DNA from: Chrysomallon squamiferum
Taxonomy: Eukaryota > Mollusca > Gastropoda > Neomphalida > Peltospiridae
Length of the DNA stretch: 64,000 nucleotides
NCBI GenBank assembly: GCA_012295275.1
Contig: CM022668.1
Location: forward strand, 6,173,529-6,237,528
Reading direction: 5' to 3'
The notes beneath the pieces are model-generated. The model ran no database searches and was not told where the DNA came from. It saw only the letters and a program-made list of their open reading frames with translations. Both the position numbers and the translations under genes were made by a program. How positions within the stretch are numbered: the first letter of the stretch is position 1; every line of letters starts with the position of its first letter. This document shows positions 45,115 through 60,999 of the stretch, piece by piece.

Positions 45115-45120
45115 AATAAA
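45115..45120 (+). terminator. Candidate poly(A) signal, copy D
   Basis: AATAAA about 257 bp after the stop, in the position matching 5370 and 18295 (after AATGAGCTATTTTTATTCC). Confidence 0.45.
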
Positions 45121-45129
45121 GATCAGTTG

Positions 45130-45470
45130 ATGAAGCTGTGTCTTGAAGGAAGAGTTCATCAAACTTTTTGTTGTAAAGGAATATTTCATAAAACTTTCCA
45201 TGGAACATTCCAATTCGGAACAGTTAATCAAGCTTTGTTCTTATGGAATATTCCATGTCGGATCAGGATCGTCAAACTTTGTAGTAATGGAACATTCCAT
45301 GTTGGAAAAGTTCGTCAAACTTCGTTCTTATGGAACATTCGATGTGGGAATATTTCATGAACGTTTGTTTTAATGGATCATTCCATGTGGGAACAGTTCG
45401 TCAAACTTCGTTCTAATGGAACATTCCGCCGGAACAGTTCATCAGGCTCTTTTCTAAAGGAAGATTCCGT
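45130..45470. repeat. GGAACATTCCATG minisatellite, copy D flank
   Basis: Eight to ten imperfect copies with GGAACA, GTTCATCAAACTTTGTTCTT and ATGGAACATTCCATG-like parts. It is the longest example of the 3'-flank minisatellite and corresponds to inverted sequence at 58735-58915. Confidence 0.75.
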
Positions 45471-45939
45471 GCGTAACCACGCTGTATATCAATACTGTTT
45501 GAAACACGTTCATATAAAACCTTTCTTTTTCTTCTGTTGTTATCACTTGATGTCTGTCTGTGTACATTTACTTTTAATAAAGCTATTAACATCTTCTTTT
45601 TATAGAACATGAAATGTTTTATCTGACTCTTCGTGTCACAGAACAATTCAAACTTCAGGCTGAAGAGTTTACTAAGGGAAGTCACTTATGTTTTTATTGA
45701 TTTCAGCAAAATAACCAGGGGATTCAGATCGATTTGATGTTTAATACACATTTTTTATTTCTGCGAGTGAATTCTCTCGCTATAATGTTTTGTACTGGGA
45801 ATTATATGCCAGGCAAGTTTAATTAAAACTATGTCTTTGTTAGAAATAATGATAATTTGTGACTCCATTTAATAATAAAACGATTGATTAAAACAAAAAA
45901 AATCTTTGGAATCTATTTCATATTTTATAATTATAATTA

Positions 45940-46006
<67 letters not shown>

Positions 46007-46468
46007 TACATGTTTTATGTACTAACGTATTTTGTTAATGAAATATTGTGTGTCAATGTTGTAGTTCAATTTCTTATTACAGTATTAACTACCACAACAC
46101 CTTTGTTGACACCAACTTCAAGACCACTGTTAACTGTAATCGTCATAATCCTTAGCGTCGTCATTATGATCACCAACATCATCATCATCATCACCTTAAC
46201 TACAGCCGTTATATTTGTGTGAACCTTTTCGATCATAATCATGGACTTCATTATTATCGTTATTATCAAAACAGCATCATTATTATCAGCTTCATCAAAA
46301 TCATCAGCATTGCATAATGATTATAAGGAAATTGAATATTTTTCAGTTGTTTCACTTTATAATGTTCAAATATTTGTCTTATTTTAAATTTTTATTTATT
46401 TGCTTTTAATTTAATTAATTTTTCTCCCTCATCCAATCTTAACTAATTTACAAGAAAAGAGTACATTT

Positions 46469-46500
<32 letters not shown>

Positions 46501-46981
46501 GTGACATCGCCAAGTACGCCATGACGTCACAGCTCGGATTACGAAAGAAAAAAAATGGCGGCTTTTAAATGTTATCTGACAGTATAGCGTACCTCTCCTG
46601 CTTTGTTATGAGCGATGAAAGATGAACCAAACCAGTCAAATAACAACTAAAGAATAAATAGTTTAAAGAATTTTATTAGACTGGATGTACGTGAGAAAAA
46701 ACAGGAATAATACAGATTAATGATATTAAAATGTGAAATATGTTTTCAAAGCTTTTAAACTTGTATTCTCCCGAAGAAAAAAACACACAACAAAACAAGA
46801 ACAAAAACAACAACAACAACAACAACAAACAAAACAAAACAAAAAACAACAACAACAACAATATGGTATAATAGATTATTATTATTATTATCTTAAATTG
46901 ATATCCTATTTGTCTCACGTAACGTTAACAACAACAATACTGCTTTAAATGTAAAATTAACAAAGACGGAATTTTAAAACA

Positions 46982-47013
<32 letters not shown>

Positions 47014-47278
47014 ATATCATATAAAAAGTGAAACCAGGTAATTCTCTATAAGTAAATTTTGTTCTTGACATTTCGAAAAAATCGAAAACTCATTTACCTC
47101 ACCAAGGCCTCTTAAATAAAAGAGCAAAAATCCATACAAAATACTGAACAGAGAACTGGTCTATTCATCTCTAAGGAATAATAAGAATCTGTATATAATT
47201 CTTATAAACGTTAATAACAGGCAACAAAATGTTTTCAAAAACAAAATCAACCTCATTTAACAAACACATGGTATATCT
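45471..47278. other. Intergenic DNA between convergent copies D and E
   Basis: No gene. ATT tract 45950-46006. The segment 46050-46720 matches the reverse complement of about 57.8-58.5 kb (both contain an AAAATGGCGGC-like motif and CATGACGTCA). CAA-rich tracts lie at 46800-46862 and AAAT at 46984-47014. The strands' 3' ends face each other across this region. Confidence 0.65.
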
Positions 47279-47729
47279 TCAAGAGAAAACTGGTCTTATT
47301 TTCATTTCAGTTCTCTTCAACGAGTAGAACTGGCCTCTCCACGAATTCCAAGTAACTCCTTCGGCGTATACCTTAGTAAGGCCCCCCAGGTACATACCGT
47401 TTAGATTAGCACTATGACATTTTTTGTACCACCAGGCACCTTTATAACGTTGAGCACAGTTCCCGTTTTTATTAATGTCATTGTCAACATCCTTTGTACT
47501 GAACGAAAACCGCTATATCCGCTCAGTGAGTTTCCTTAAAATAATAACAGTTGTATTAGTGGTTGTAATAGTGGCGGTGCTAGTAGTAGTAGTAGTAGTA
47601 GTAGTATAGTAAGTATTGTTGTTGATTTCGTTGTTGTACTGTTATGAAAATGATACAACAATAGTAGCAATAATATAATGAACAGTATTTCATGAGTTAT
47701 TTTAATAATAACAATCTCTGGGCTTCTAG

Positions 47730-47737
<8 letters not shown>

Positions 47738-47774
<37 letters not shown>
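47738..47774. repeat. (TA)n in intron 5 of copy E
   Basis: TA dinucleotides. The rest of intron 5 contains TAG-rich repeats around 47575-47606. Confidence 0.85.
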
Positions 47775-47778
<4 letters not shown>

Positions 47779-48120
47779 TATACTTTGTTGTACGTGCATT
47801 ATCTGTTGTCATAGCAACCTACTATAACACATTTTTTTTTCTATTGAACTAATGTCTGTTTCCATACCAACCTGCGTTTCCGCTGTAAGATTCAATGTGT
47901 AGAGTGTAGTTCTCTGCCTCACTACCCAGTGAAAATGTCGAGTACATCGCGTAACGTTTGTTTCCTTCAAAGTCTTCTAGATCAACACGTAGCATGTATT
48001 TCAGTTTACTTGTTATCTTGTAGATGTTCTCGTTTCCTGAAGAAAAGAAATATATTAATTGATATAAAAATAATAGTAGTAGCTGTAATAATAATAATAA
48101 TCAAGAACAACAATAAAAGT

Positions 48121-48153
<33 letters not shown>

Positions 48154-48520
48154 AGAAAGAACAAGAAGAAGAAGAAGAAAAATAATAATATTCTAAGACT
48201 TTACATTCAAGTATCATTTTTCTTTGAACATAAAACAAAAGACTTATTTATCACAGTTACCTTATAGATGCATCTCATGAATTAGCAAATAATTTCTTAC
48301 CCAACCAGTATTCTCTTTCTACATCTCCAAATCCTTCCTTGTATTCCTGCCATGTTCTGTAGAAGTCTGTAGATCCGTCCATCCGTCTTTGTATAATCTG
48401 TAGATTAATAACAATGTTTTTTTTTTTTTTTTTACTATTTTAGAAATGTCTTTTTATATTTAGGTGTATTTACAACTAGCTTTGCCTTATTACTTTGGAA
48501 GAAAACAATACAAAAAAAAA

Positions 48521-48657
48521 ATATGTGTTGTAAATCTTTTAACTTCTTCACATCTACCTTGGAGTGTCAACTCAACTACAAACCAAAAGAAGAAAGATCA
48601 CAAGATTTTGTCACTAAGAAAGGATCAATTTACCAAGACAAAAATTCTATAGACAAG
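48521..48657 (+). pseudogene. 5'-truncated exon 1 fragment, antisense inside copy E
   Basis: Starts abruptly at [19 protein letters not shown], after an A-rich run, and continues to the normal exon end AGACAAG followed by GTGATATAT. It lies in intron 3 of copy E but on the opposite strand. The PAN-like module lacks its first half, including the initial Cys residues. Confidence 0.85.

Positions 48658-48658
<1 letters not shown>

Positions 48659-48733
<75 letters not shown>
48659..48733. repeat. (TA)n microsatellite
   Basis: TA dinucleotides with one slip, immediately after the antisense exon 1 fragment. Confidence 0.9.
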
Positions 48734-48739
<6 letters not shown>

Positions 48740-49235
48740 AAATAAAAAAAATATATTACCGGTTTTTGTAGAGGAAAGAAATAAAGAACAAAAAATATAG
48801 ATAAAAATATAGATAAATAAATAAATAAACAAACAAACAAACATACGAATGAACTAATGAATGAACGAATAAATGAAGAAATAACGAGTCAATGAAATGA
48901 AATACTTATAAAATGACTGGTCCCTTCTTACCAGCCAACCACCGTACAGCGTTGACATGTCACAAAACACTGTCACGTTGTTAACTTCATATGACGTCAG
49001 TACTGCAATTCCAGAACATGGAACCATCATCATGACGTCATAGCAGTTACGCATCGCTCCCGTTGTTTGATCTGTCAAATATATTATTTATTTATCAAGC
49101 AGAAATATGCCGTAAAGATGAAAAAATCTAAATAAAGTTCTTATTATTTATCATTTTATTTTATTTTATTTTATTTTATGTATTAACCTTTTTTTATTAT
49201 TATATATTTACTATTTATTTATTTATGTATTTATT

Positions 49236-49236
49236 A

Positions 49237-49298
<62 letters not shown>
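49236..49298. repeat. (TTA)n microsatellite
   Basis: TTA trinucleotides in intron 2 of copy E. Confidence 0.85.
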
Positions 49299-49962
49299 GT
49301 TATGTTCGTTATTACTTTTTCTTTATTAGTGAGTATCTCATTTTTTATTTAGTTTTACCTAAAGACTCTTTTGTCGATGCTAGTGCTACGTTACTGTCAC
49401 GTGATACACATTTTCTTTGTTCTTCACGTACTTCACATTGCTGATACGACGAACAGACGGCCGTACCACAGATTCCAGATACAGACTGCAAACAACAAGA
49501 TGAAGAAAATTAAGAAGCGAACAAGCAAAAGAAAAAGAAGAAAAATATAATGGAAAAAAGCCAAAGAAAAGGAAGAAGATAAAGACGAAGAAGTTGAAGA
49601 AGCTGAAGAAAAGAGAGAAAAACAACAACAAAGAGAATATTAAATTTAAATGAAAAAAAAGATACAGCAAAAAATAAAAATGAAAGATAAAAGAAATCAA
49701 CTAATAAATTAATAAATTAAAAATATCGTTCATCATCAATAGTGGTAATAGTAGTAGTTGTTTTTTGGTGTTTTTATGTAGATGTACTAGCAGCAGAATG
49801 GTACTAGTAACAGCTTTAGTTATTGTAACAGCAGCAGCAGCAGCAGCAGCAGGAGCCGTAACAGTAGCAACAGCAGCAGCAGCAACAACAGTAGTAGTAT
49901 AAGTAGCGGAAGAAGAGCAATAGAATTTGTGGTAGTAGTAGTGATAGTGTTTGCTGTTTAGA

Positions 49963-50315
49963 GTAACAAAATAATAGTTATAGCAGTAAGAATGCTTATG
50001 TCTTATAGTAATACTTCCAGTAGCAAAATAATAGTTATAGCAGTAGGAATGTTTATGTCTTATAGTAATACTTCCAGTAGTAAAATAATAGTTATAGCAG
50101 TAGGAATGTTTATGTCTTATAGTAATACTTCCAGTAGTAAAATAATAGTTATAGCAGTAGGAATGTTTATGTCTTATAGTAATACTTCCAGTAGTAAAAT
50201 AATAGTTATAGCAGTAGGAAATGTATTTATATCTTATAGTAATATTTCCAGTAGTAAAATAATAGTTATAGTAGTAGCAATGTTTATGATAGTAATACTT
50301 CCAGTAATGATGTGA
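49963..50315 (+). repeat. 57-bp minisatellite array 3
   Basis: About six units, several of them identical, followed by ACT and TTA trinucleotides. Orientation is as in arrays 1 and 2. Confidence 0.85.
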
Positions 50316-50320
50316 AATAT

Positions 50321-50432
<112 letters not shown>

Positions 50433-51166
50433 ATTTATTTTTGTTGTTGTTTTTTATTCATTCCAACAACAGGAACAAAACAACAGAGCGTTACGTTTCA
50501 TCCTTTTTTTTATTCACATTTGATCAAAACTGCTTAATACTGCATGAAGATATTCAAACTTTTCAATCCATTACTCTGGAGACAAGCAGCTCCATTGATG
50601 TGAATACATCTACAGAAACAAAGGCAGTGAACCAGCTTTGATATGACAAAAGCTAGACTGCTGCTTGATGTTATATTTATACTAAAAGAAACAATAAAGT
50701 TTTAATTACGATATAGCATCATGGTTTCACTGCACTGGTGATAATCTCTTTTGTGTACAGTTCTAAACCCGATTCATTTAAAATTTAATTACGTGTGCAT
50801 GACTGATGACTTCTACTACTGTCTTTGTTCTGTTCAAAAATGATTTGATTTCACTGAATGACGACTACATTAATTGAATTTATTCATCCTTCCGTCCATC
50901 CATTCATTCATCCTTCCATCCATCCATTCATTCATCCGTTTAACGGAGTATCTATTTCTTATGACTGATAACTAAATTATTTTGAATTTATCCATCCATC
51001 CATTCATTCATGTATTAGTCCTTTGATCAGTGGATCTGTTTCTCATCTATCGATCTTTACTTATCTATATATTTTCTATATACCTAGATACTTATATATT
51101 TACCTATCTATCTATTCATCCATCAGTCCATCCATCCATCCATGTACCAATGTATCTGTCTATCTG

Positions 51167-51353
<187 letters not shown>

Positions 51354-51429
51354 CTATATATCTGTCTATCTGTATCTCGTATTTGTTTTATGATGTAATA
51401 AGATTATTTCCTTACGTTGGATCTCATAG

Positions 51430-51556
51430 CAACATGTAACTGCTATGACGTCATGAGATCGAATGGCTGTACTGACGTATACACACTGACTGCGTCAGAA
51501 GTATGAAACCTCACTGTGTTTTGTCATGTGACAACACTTTCTTGTGGCTGGATGGT
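51430..51556 (+). pseudogene. Decayed exon 3 of a FReD gene
   Basis: After CATAG the frame reads CNCYDVMRSNGCTDVYT, then an in-frame TGA, then NLTVFCHVTTLSCGW. This aligns with NCYDVM...CSG...[17 protein letters not shown] of the other copies but is shorter and much more diverged. Its N-terminal style (CYDVMRSNG) differs from all six genes, so it may come from an older or different subfamily. Confidence 0.65.
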
Positions 51557-53318
<1,762 letters not shown>

Positions 53319-53415
53319 ATTATACAAAGACTGATGGACGGATCTACAGACTTCTACAGAACATAGCAGGAATACAAGGAAGGATTCGGAAATGGAGAAA
53401 GAGAATTTTGGTTGG
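53319..53415 (+). pseudogene. Isolated exon 4 with nonsense mutation
   Basis: 97 bp with intact acceptor (ACACAG) and a donor-like GTTAG. It reads [15 protein letters not shown], then TAG in place of the Trp codon, then [17 protein letters not shown]. No neighbouring exons 3 or 5 on this strand. Confidence 0.85.
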
Positions 53416-53734
53416 GTTAGTGTTTTTTTTTTTTTTTTTTTTTTCGTTTTAATAAGAAATATTTTGTTATGAATTCAAAGATAAATATAAACATAGGCTG
53501 AAACAGGTTTTTTAACAATAAACATACGGTCATTTTATTTATTATTTATTTATTTAGGTGGACTGTTTTCTCTTTCACAAAAGGGAATCATTAAATAGCA
53601 GTAGCAATAATCTTACTAATGTTGCACGAATAAAAATAGTAGGTAAAGTTAGAGAACTAATAATAGCTACAGTAGTAGTAGTAGCAGTAGTAGTTTCTGT
53701 TGTATAAAAATAAACAAACATTAAAATATCTCAC

Positions 53735-54010
53735 CTTGTCTATAGAATTTTTGTCTTGGTAAATTGATCCTTTCTTAGTGACAAAATCTTGTGAACTTTC
53801 TTCCTTTGTTTTGTAGTTGAGTTGACACTCCAGGGTAGATGTGAAGAAGTTAAAAGATTTACAACATTTATCAGCTACACAGGCAGCAGAACAGTCATAC
53901 AACGACGAGTGAGACGTCGTGGTCATGACGTGGTTTCGAAATTCCATGTCTCGATGTATCACACACATCACCCGAGTAAGAAAGAGGAAATAAAATCCAG
54001 AAATTTTCAT
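53735..54010 (-). CDS. Isolated PAN-like exon 1, probable first exon of copy E
   Basis: 276 bp from ATG to a GTGAGA donor, fully open. The leader diverges from all other copies (MKISGFYFLFLTRVMCV); the PAN-like part is normal ([28 protein letters not shown]). It is the only unpaired minus-strand exon 1 upstream of copy E's exon 2, leaving an intron of about 4.2 kb. The conserved 5' flank seen before A, B, C, D and G is absent: sequence beyond 54010 is an A/T run and unrelated DNA. Promoter and expression are therefore doubtful. Confidence 0.7.
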
Positions 54011-55590
<1,580 letters not shown>

Positions 55591-55640
55591 GTGATGGGTG
55601 TGATACATCGAGACATGGAGTTTCAACTCCACGTCATGAA
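55591..55640 (+). pseudogene. 50-bp exon 1 fragment
   Basis: GTGATGGGTGTGATACATCG, then codons for RDMEFQLHVM, as in the middle of exon 1. Both sides are unrelated. It is too short to hold the Cys module. Confidence 0.75.
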
Positions 55641-56169
55641 ATCGCAGGTGCTCTGTATTTCTAGATTTGCCCGATTTTTTTGATACAAGCTCATTACTAC
55701 TTTTATTATTATCATCACTTTCACTACGACCACTACAACTACAGCTGCGGCTTGAGTTGCTGTTGTTGCTGCTACAACAACATTAGCTATTGCTACTTCT
55801 AGTACAGTTACTGCCACTACTACTACTACTACTATCACTAACACTATTTCAACTATCGTTTTTAATACTGTTTTATTTTTTGTACATTTGTGATGTTTCT
55901 GCTAACATTATTACCACTACTACAACTGCCACGAATAACAACAATACAATCAACAACAACTGCAACATGTAGATCGCACCATCCAGCCCTATATATATAA
56001 ATCACATGAAATTGAATAAAATAAACATTTAATAAATGGGTAAATTCTGTAATTAATGTAATTAAATTAATTATATATAACTATACAGAAATGGAAGTGA
56101 ATCGAAAATTATCCAAAATGTAACAAACTTATGTTAAAAATGTTTCCAAGCAAAACGACAATGAAACAG

Positions 56170-56231
<62 letters not shown>

Positions 56232-56532
56232 AAGAAATACTTCAATACAGATCCAGAACAGTGGCTTTGAAAGATCCATCTCTAACGTCAATAATAAAAT
56301 ATTCAAGTGATTTCTCGTTTTCCTCTTTTCAAATACAAATACTGTGTTGGATGAGCAGAATTTCGTTTTGTAAGTGCATTTAATAATATATCTGTTCTAC
56401 ATGCTCCAGCGAATTCAGCATAAATGTAAACGAAGAAAGAATATAAAAAACAAAATTGTTCTTGTTAAAGTTATTGTTATTGTTTATACTGCCTCACCTA
56501 TACCACCACTACAACTTATTTTAATGTAGTCG

Positions 56533-56579
<47 letters not shown>

Positions 56580-56583
56580 GTTG

Positions 56584-56627
<44 letters not shown>

Positions 56628-57599
56628 GTTGTTGTTGTTGTTGTTGTTATTATTATTATTATTATTGTTATTATTATTATTATTATTAATTATCATGGTT
56701 ATCGTCATCATTATCATCATCATTATTATTATCATCATCGTCATGATTACTGTTATTATAGCTACTAATGCTATTTCTTGTTGTAATATTTCACATGATT
56801 ACTTGAAGTATTACTATAAGACATAACTAGTCCTACTGCTATAACTATTATTTTACTACTTGAAGTATTACTATAACACTTAAACATTCCTACTGCTATA
56901 ACTATTATTTTACTACTGGAAGTATTACTATAAGACATAAACATTCCTACAACTATAACTATTATTTTACTACTGAAGTATTACTATAAGACATAAACAT
57001 TCCTACAACTATAACTATTATTTAACTATATTCCTACATAAACATTCCTACTATAACTATTGTTTTACCACTGGAAATATTACTATAAGACATAAACATT
57101 CCTACTGCTGTAACTATTATTATACTAGTGGAAGTATTACTATAAGACATAAACATTTCTACTGCTATAACTATTATTTTACTACTGGAAGTATTACTAT
57201 AACACATAACCATTCCTACTGCTGTAACTATTATTTTACCACTGGAAATATTACTATAAGACATAAACATTCCTACTGCTGTAACTATTATTATACTAGT
57301 GGAAGTATTACTATAAGACATAAACATTTCTACTGCTTTAACTATTATTTTACTACTGGAAGTATTACTATAAGACATAAACATTGCTACTGCTATAACT
57401 ATTATTTTACTACTGGAAGTATTACTATAAGACATAAACATTGCTATTGCTATAACTATTATTTTACTACTCTACACTAGCAGTCACTATTACTACGATT
57501 TTTACAGCTACCAGAAATACTTCTGTTACTGTTACATTACTACTACTACTACTGCTGCTGCTTTAGTAATTACAGTTGATATTAGTACTGTTATATTTA

Positions 57600-57636
<37 letters not shown>

Positions 57637-58734
57637 AATAATACTAATAATAATAATAATAACAATAATAATGATAATAATAATCTATTGTACGACACTG
57701 TCTTTTCTTTATTTTTTATTTATTTGTTATTATTATTATATTTTTTAATAAAAACTTAATACAGCTCATTCCTGGAAAGAATACAAGTTTAAAATCTCTG
57801 AAAATCTAGTGTAATAAAATTCGTTTAACTGTACTTTTAAGTTATTATGTGACTAGTTTGGTTTATCGTTCATCACTCACAACTAAGCAGGAAAGGAACG
57901 TTATACTGTCACAAACCATTTGAATGCCGCCATTTTATTATTTCGTAACCCGAGTCTTGAGGGCATTACGTACGTGGTGAACTGAAGTTTTTACTTATTT
58001 ATGAGCTACTTCTATCAGATAACTACGATAAATAATAATAGTTACATTTTATTTATTTTTTTCAAAAGGAAGAAACTTTAGATGAAATCGATCACTGCGT
58101 ATGTCATGACGTCACGGCATAGGAAAATGGCGGCACCAAATTTCAAACGTACTCTTTTCTATCTAAAAATTAAGATTGGATCAGGATGAAAAGTTATTTA
58201 CAGAAAAAGCAAAATAAATAAGAATAAAAAATTAAACAAATGACTAAAAACTGTAAAATAAAACAACTTGAAAATATTCAATGTCTTTATAATCATTGTG
58301 ATGTTATATAGTGCTGATGATTTCGATGTCGGTGATAATAATGATGCTGCTTTGATAATGATAATAATCAAGTCGATGACGATAATCGAAACAGTGCAAA
58401 CAAGTATCACGATAGTGACCATAATAATGACTATAATTCTGACAAAACATGAAATAGATTGTGAATATTATTTATGTTTAAACCACTCTTTGTATTATTA
58501 AATGGAGTCACAAATTACTATTTTTCATAACGAAGGCATAGTTATTAAATAAACTTGCCTGACAGATAATTCCCAGTACCAAAGAGTATAGCGAGAGAAT
58601 TCACTCGCAGAAATAAAAAAAATATTAAATGAGAAATCGATCTAAATCCCGTGGTGGTGGGAGAAACAAAAAAAGTACATCAACAAAAATCAATAGAAAC
58701 ATAAGTGACTCCCCTTAGTAAGCTCTTCAGCCTG
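55641..58734. other. Duplicated intergenic DNA downstream (minus sense) of copy G
   Basis: No gene. ACT-rich DNA (55720-55830). From about 55980 to 56830 it matches the reverse complement of 19.5-20.34 kb. ATT/TTG tracts lie at 56537-56690 and CAA repeats at 57604-57634. The dispersed ATGGCGGC block (57800-57940 and 58080-58200) is inverted relative to 46.4-46.7 kb. Confidence 0.65.
56800..57475 (-). repeat. 57-bp minisatellite array 4
   Basis: About 11-12 units, inverted relative to arrays 1-3, some truncated near 57010-57060. On the minus strand a long frame stays open, as in the other arrays. Confidence 0.85.
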
Positions 58735-58915
58735 AAGTATGAATTGTTCTCTGACACGAAGTTTGAAATGATCCATAAGAACAAAGTTTGCTGAACTGTT
58801 CTGACATGAAATATTCCTTTAGAACAAAGTTTGCTGAATTGTTCTGCTGAATTGTTCTGACATGAAATGTTTCATTAGATGATCAGAACGAAACTTAATG
58901 AAATGTTTCGAACTC
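58735..58915 (-). repeat. GGAACATTTC minisatellite, copy G flank
   Basis: Several units with AACAAAGTTTGCTGAA and TGTTCTGACATGAAAT, the reverse-strand form of the unit following copies A, C and D. Confidence 0.7.
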
Positions 58916-59081
<166 letters not shown>

Positions 59082-59345
59082 ATATAAATATGTATGTATG
59101 TATCTCTGACGAAGGAAGCCATTAACGAACGAATGAAGAAAGGTCGATCTTTCTTTCCCTTTCTTTCAATCTTTATCCCTATCATTCTTTTTCACTTTTC
59201 TCTTTGTCAACATCCCTTTCTCTGTCTGTGAATGTCTCTCTTTGTCTTCGTGTGCAAAAAGTTATGTCCCATAGCATTAATGTTATTAAACTAAACATCA
59301 CTGATTAAAAATTCACAACAATAATTATATGAAATTATATATTTT

Positions 59346-59351
59346 TTTATT
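59346..59351 (-). terminator. Candidate poly(A) signal, copy G
   Basis: AATAAA on the minus strand, about 310 bp after the stop, matching the conserved position in A, C and D. Confidence 0.45.
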
Positions 59352-59658
59352 TAAAAATGTGGAAAAACAATAAAAATTAATCCGTCTAATCAAAAATTAA
59401 ACAAATGAACGCACGTCTAAACAAAGAAATAATCAATAAACAATTAAAAAATTACAAACAAAATTTGAAAGCAATTAAATAAACATCTTCATACTGTCCA
59501 GAGATATTAAAGCCTGTAGAAGACTTAAATGAAGAATATGAAATTTATCTTCAAAGCTAATCTGATCTTAACTTCAATACGTAATTGCCTGTATCTTCAA
59601 CAATAAACTGGTTTATTTTCCAGAGAAACCTGGTTCTATTTTCCAGACAAAACCGCTC

Positions 59659-60202
59659 TTATTTTCCAGACAAAAGTGGTCTTATTTTCATCTCAGTTCT
59701 CTTCAAGGAGTAGTACTGGCCTCTCCACGAACTCCAAGTAACTCCTTTCGCGTATACCGTAGTAAGGCCTCCCAGATACAAGCCGTTTAGATTTGAACTC
59801 TGACAGTCTGTGTACCACCACGCTCCATGAAAGAGTTCGGCACAGTTTGAAGAATGCGTATCCTGATCCTTATCCTTAGTTGTAAAAGCGTGAGCATTGT
59901 GCCCAGTAAGTGAGTCTCCTTCGGAACGGGAAAAAAGTATAATTGCAAATTATCTTTATTATTACGAAATAATAGCCACAGCAATATTCGTACGAAATTT
60001 GTTTCACTTTTGGCAAAAACGACTTATACACACAAGTACAATCTTCACCATACAGAAACACTCACGTTTATATATACGGCCCCACACAGAGATACACACA
60101 CATGTATAAATACATTAACACAGAAACCCAGTTATAATCCAAGCCACACGGATACACGTACGACAGACGTACGTACAAACAAAGAAACTGCCATAGAAAC
60201 AA

Positions 60203-60239
<37 letters not shown>

Positions 60240-60328
60240 CTCAGACACCAAACCTATTCAAACATACACAGACACACATAGGGACACATTCTTATACAAA
60301 CATACCTCCATAGAGACACAGATACAGA

Positions 60329-60363
<35 letters not shown>

Positions 60364-60930
60364 CATGCTGCACATCTATCATTATCACTGAGTTAATTAT
60401 TCAGTCTGTTTTAACTTGTTGTTATAGCTAACACTGATATGAGACAATAATAAGGTTTAATAAATTAAGTGCCTAACAGAAAGACCAATGTTATATACTG
60501 GCTTATTTGAGATCGGAATAACAGATTTTCTCTGGAACATATACACTAAACTGGAAAATAGATATTACTTTGTATCATCAACTTATTATAATACCTGACT
60601 ATCTTTATATTGTTTCTATTGACTGTTGCCATACTAACAGACAGACAGGCACACTTTTTCTTACAACCATACCTCCATATAGACACATATAGACAAACAT
60701 AAATATATATATATATATTCATTCAGTCTGTTTTAGCTTGTTGCCAGACCAACCTGCGTTTCCGCTGTAAGATCCAATGTGTAGAGTGTAGTTCTCCGCC
60801 TCACTACCCAGTGAAAATGTCGAGTACATCGCGTAACTTTTGTTTCCTTCAAAGTCTTCTAGATCAACACGAATCTCGTATTCCTGTTTACTTGTTATCT
60901 TGTAGATGTTCTCGTTTCCTGAAGAACAGA

Positions 60931-60999
<69 letters not shown>

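Larger units (their letters stand above)
47279..49485 (-). pseudogene. Copy E: FReD lectin exons 6-2, frameshifted last exon
   Basis: In gene order on the minus strand: exon 2 49485-49359, exon 3 49071-48932, exon 4 48397-48301, exon 5 48036-47872, exon 6 47534-47279. Exons 2-5 are open with GT-AG borders and correct phases. Exon 2 is divergent (ICGTAVCSSYQQC) and 127 bp. Exon 6 lacks one base near 47490: the frame carrying [10 protein letters not shown] must shift before [43 protein letters not shown]. Exons 4-5 and intron 4 are close to copy A while exon 6 is the most divergent in the cluster, suggesting a mosaic. A piece of exon 1 lies in antisense within intron 3 (48521-48657). Probably non-functional, unless the missing base is a sequencing error. 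Confidence 0.75.

Noticed and set aside
49386-49700. Phe/Leu-rich minus-strand ORF of 104 residues
   Set aside because: AAG-rich intron read in antisense, running in another frame over the real exon 2 of copy E.
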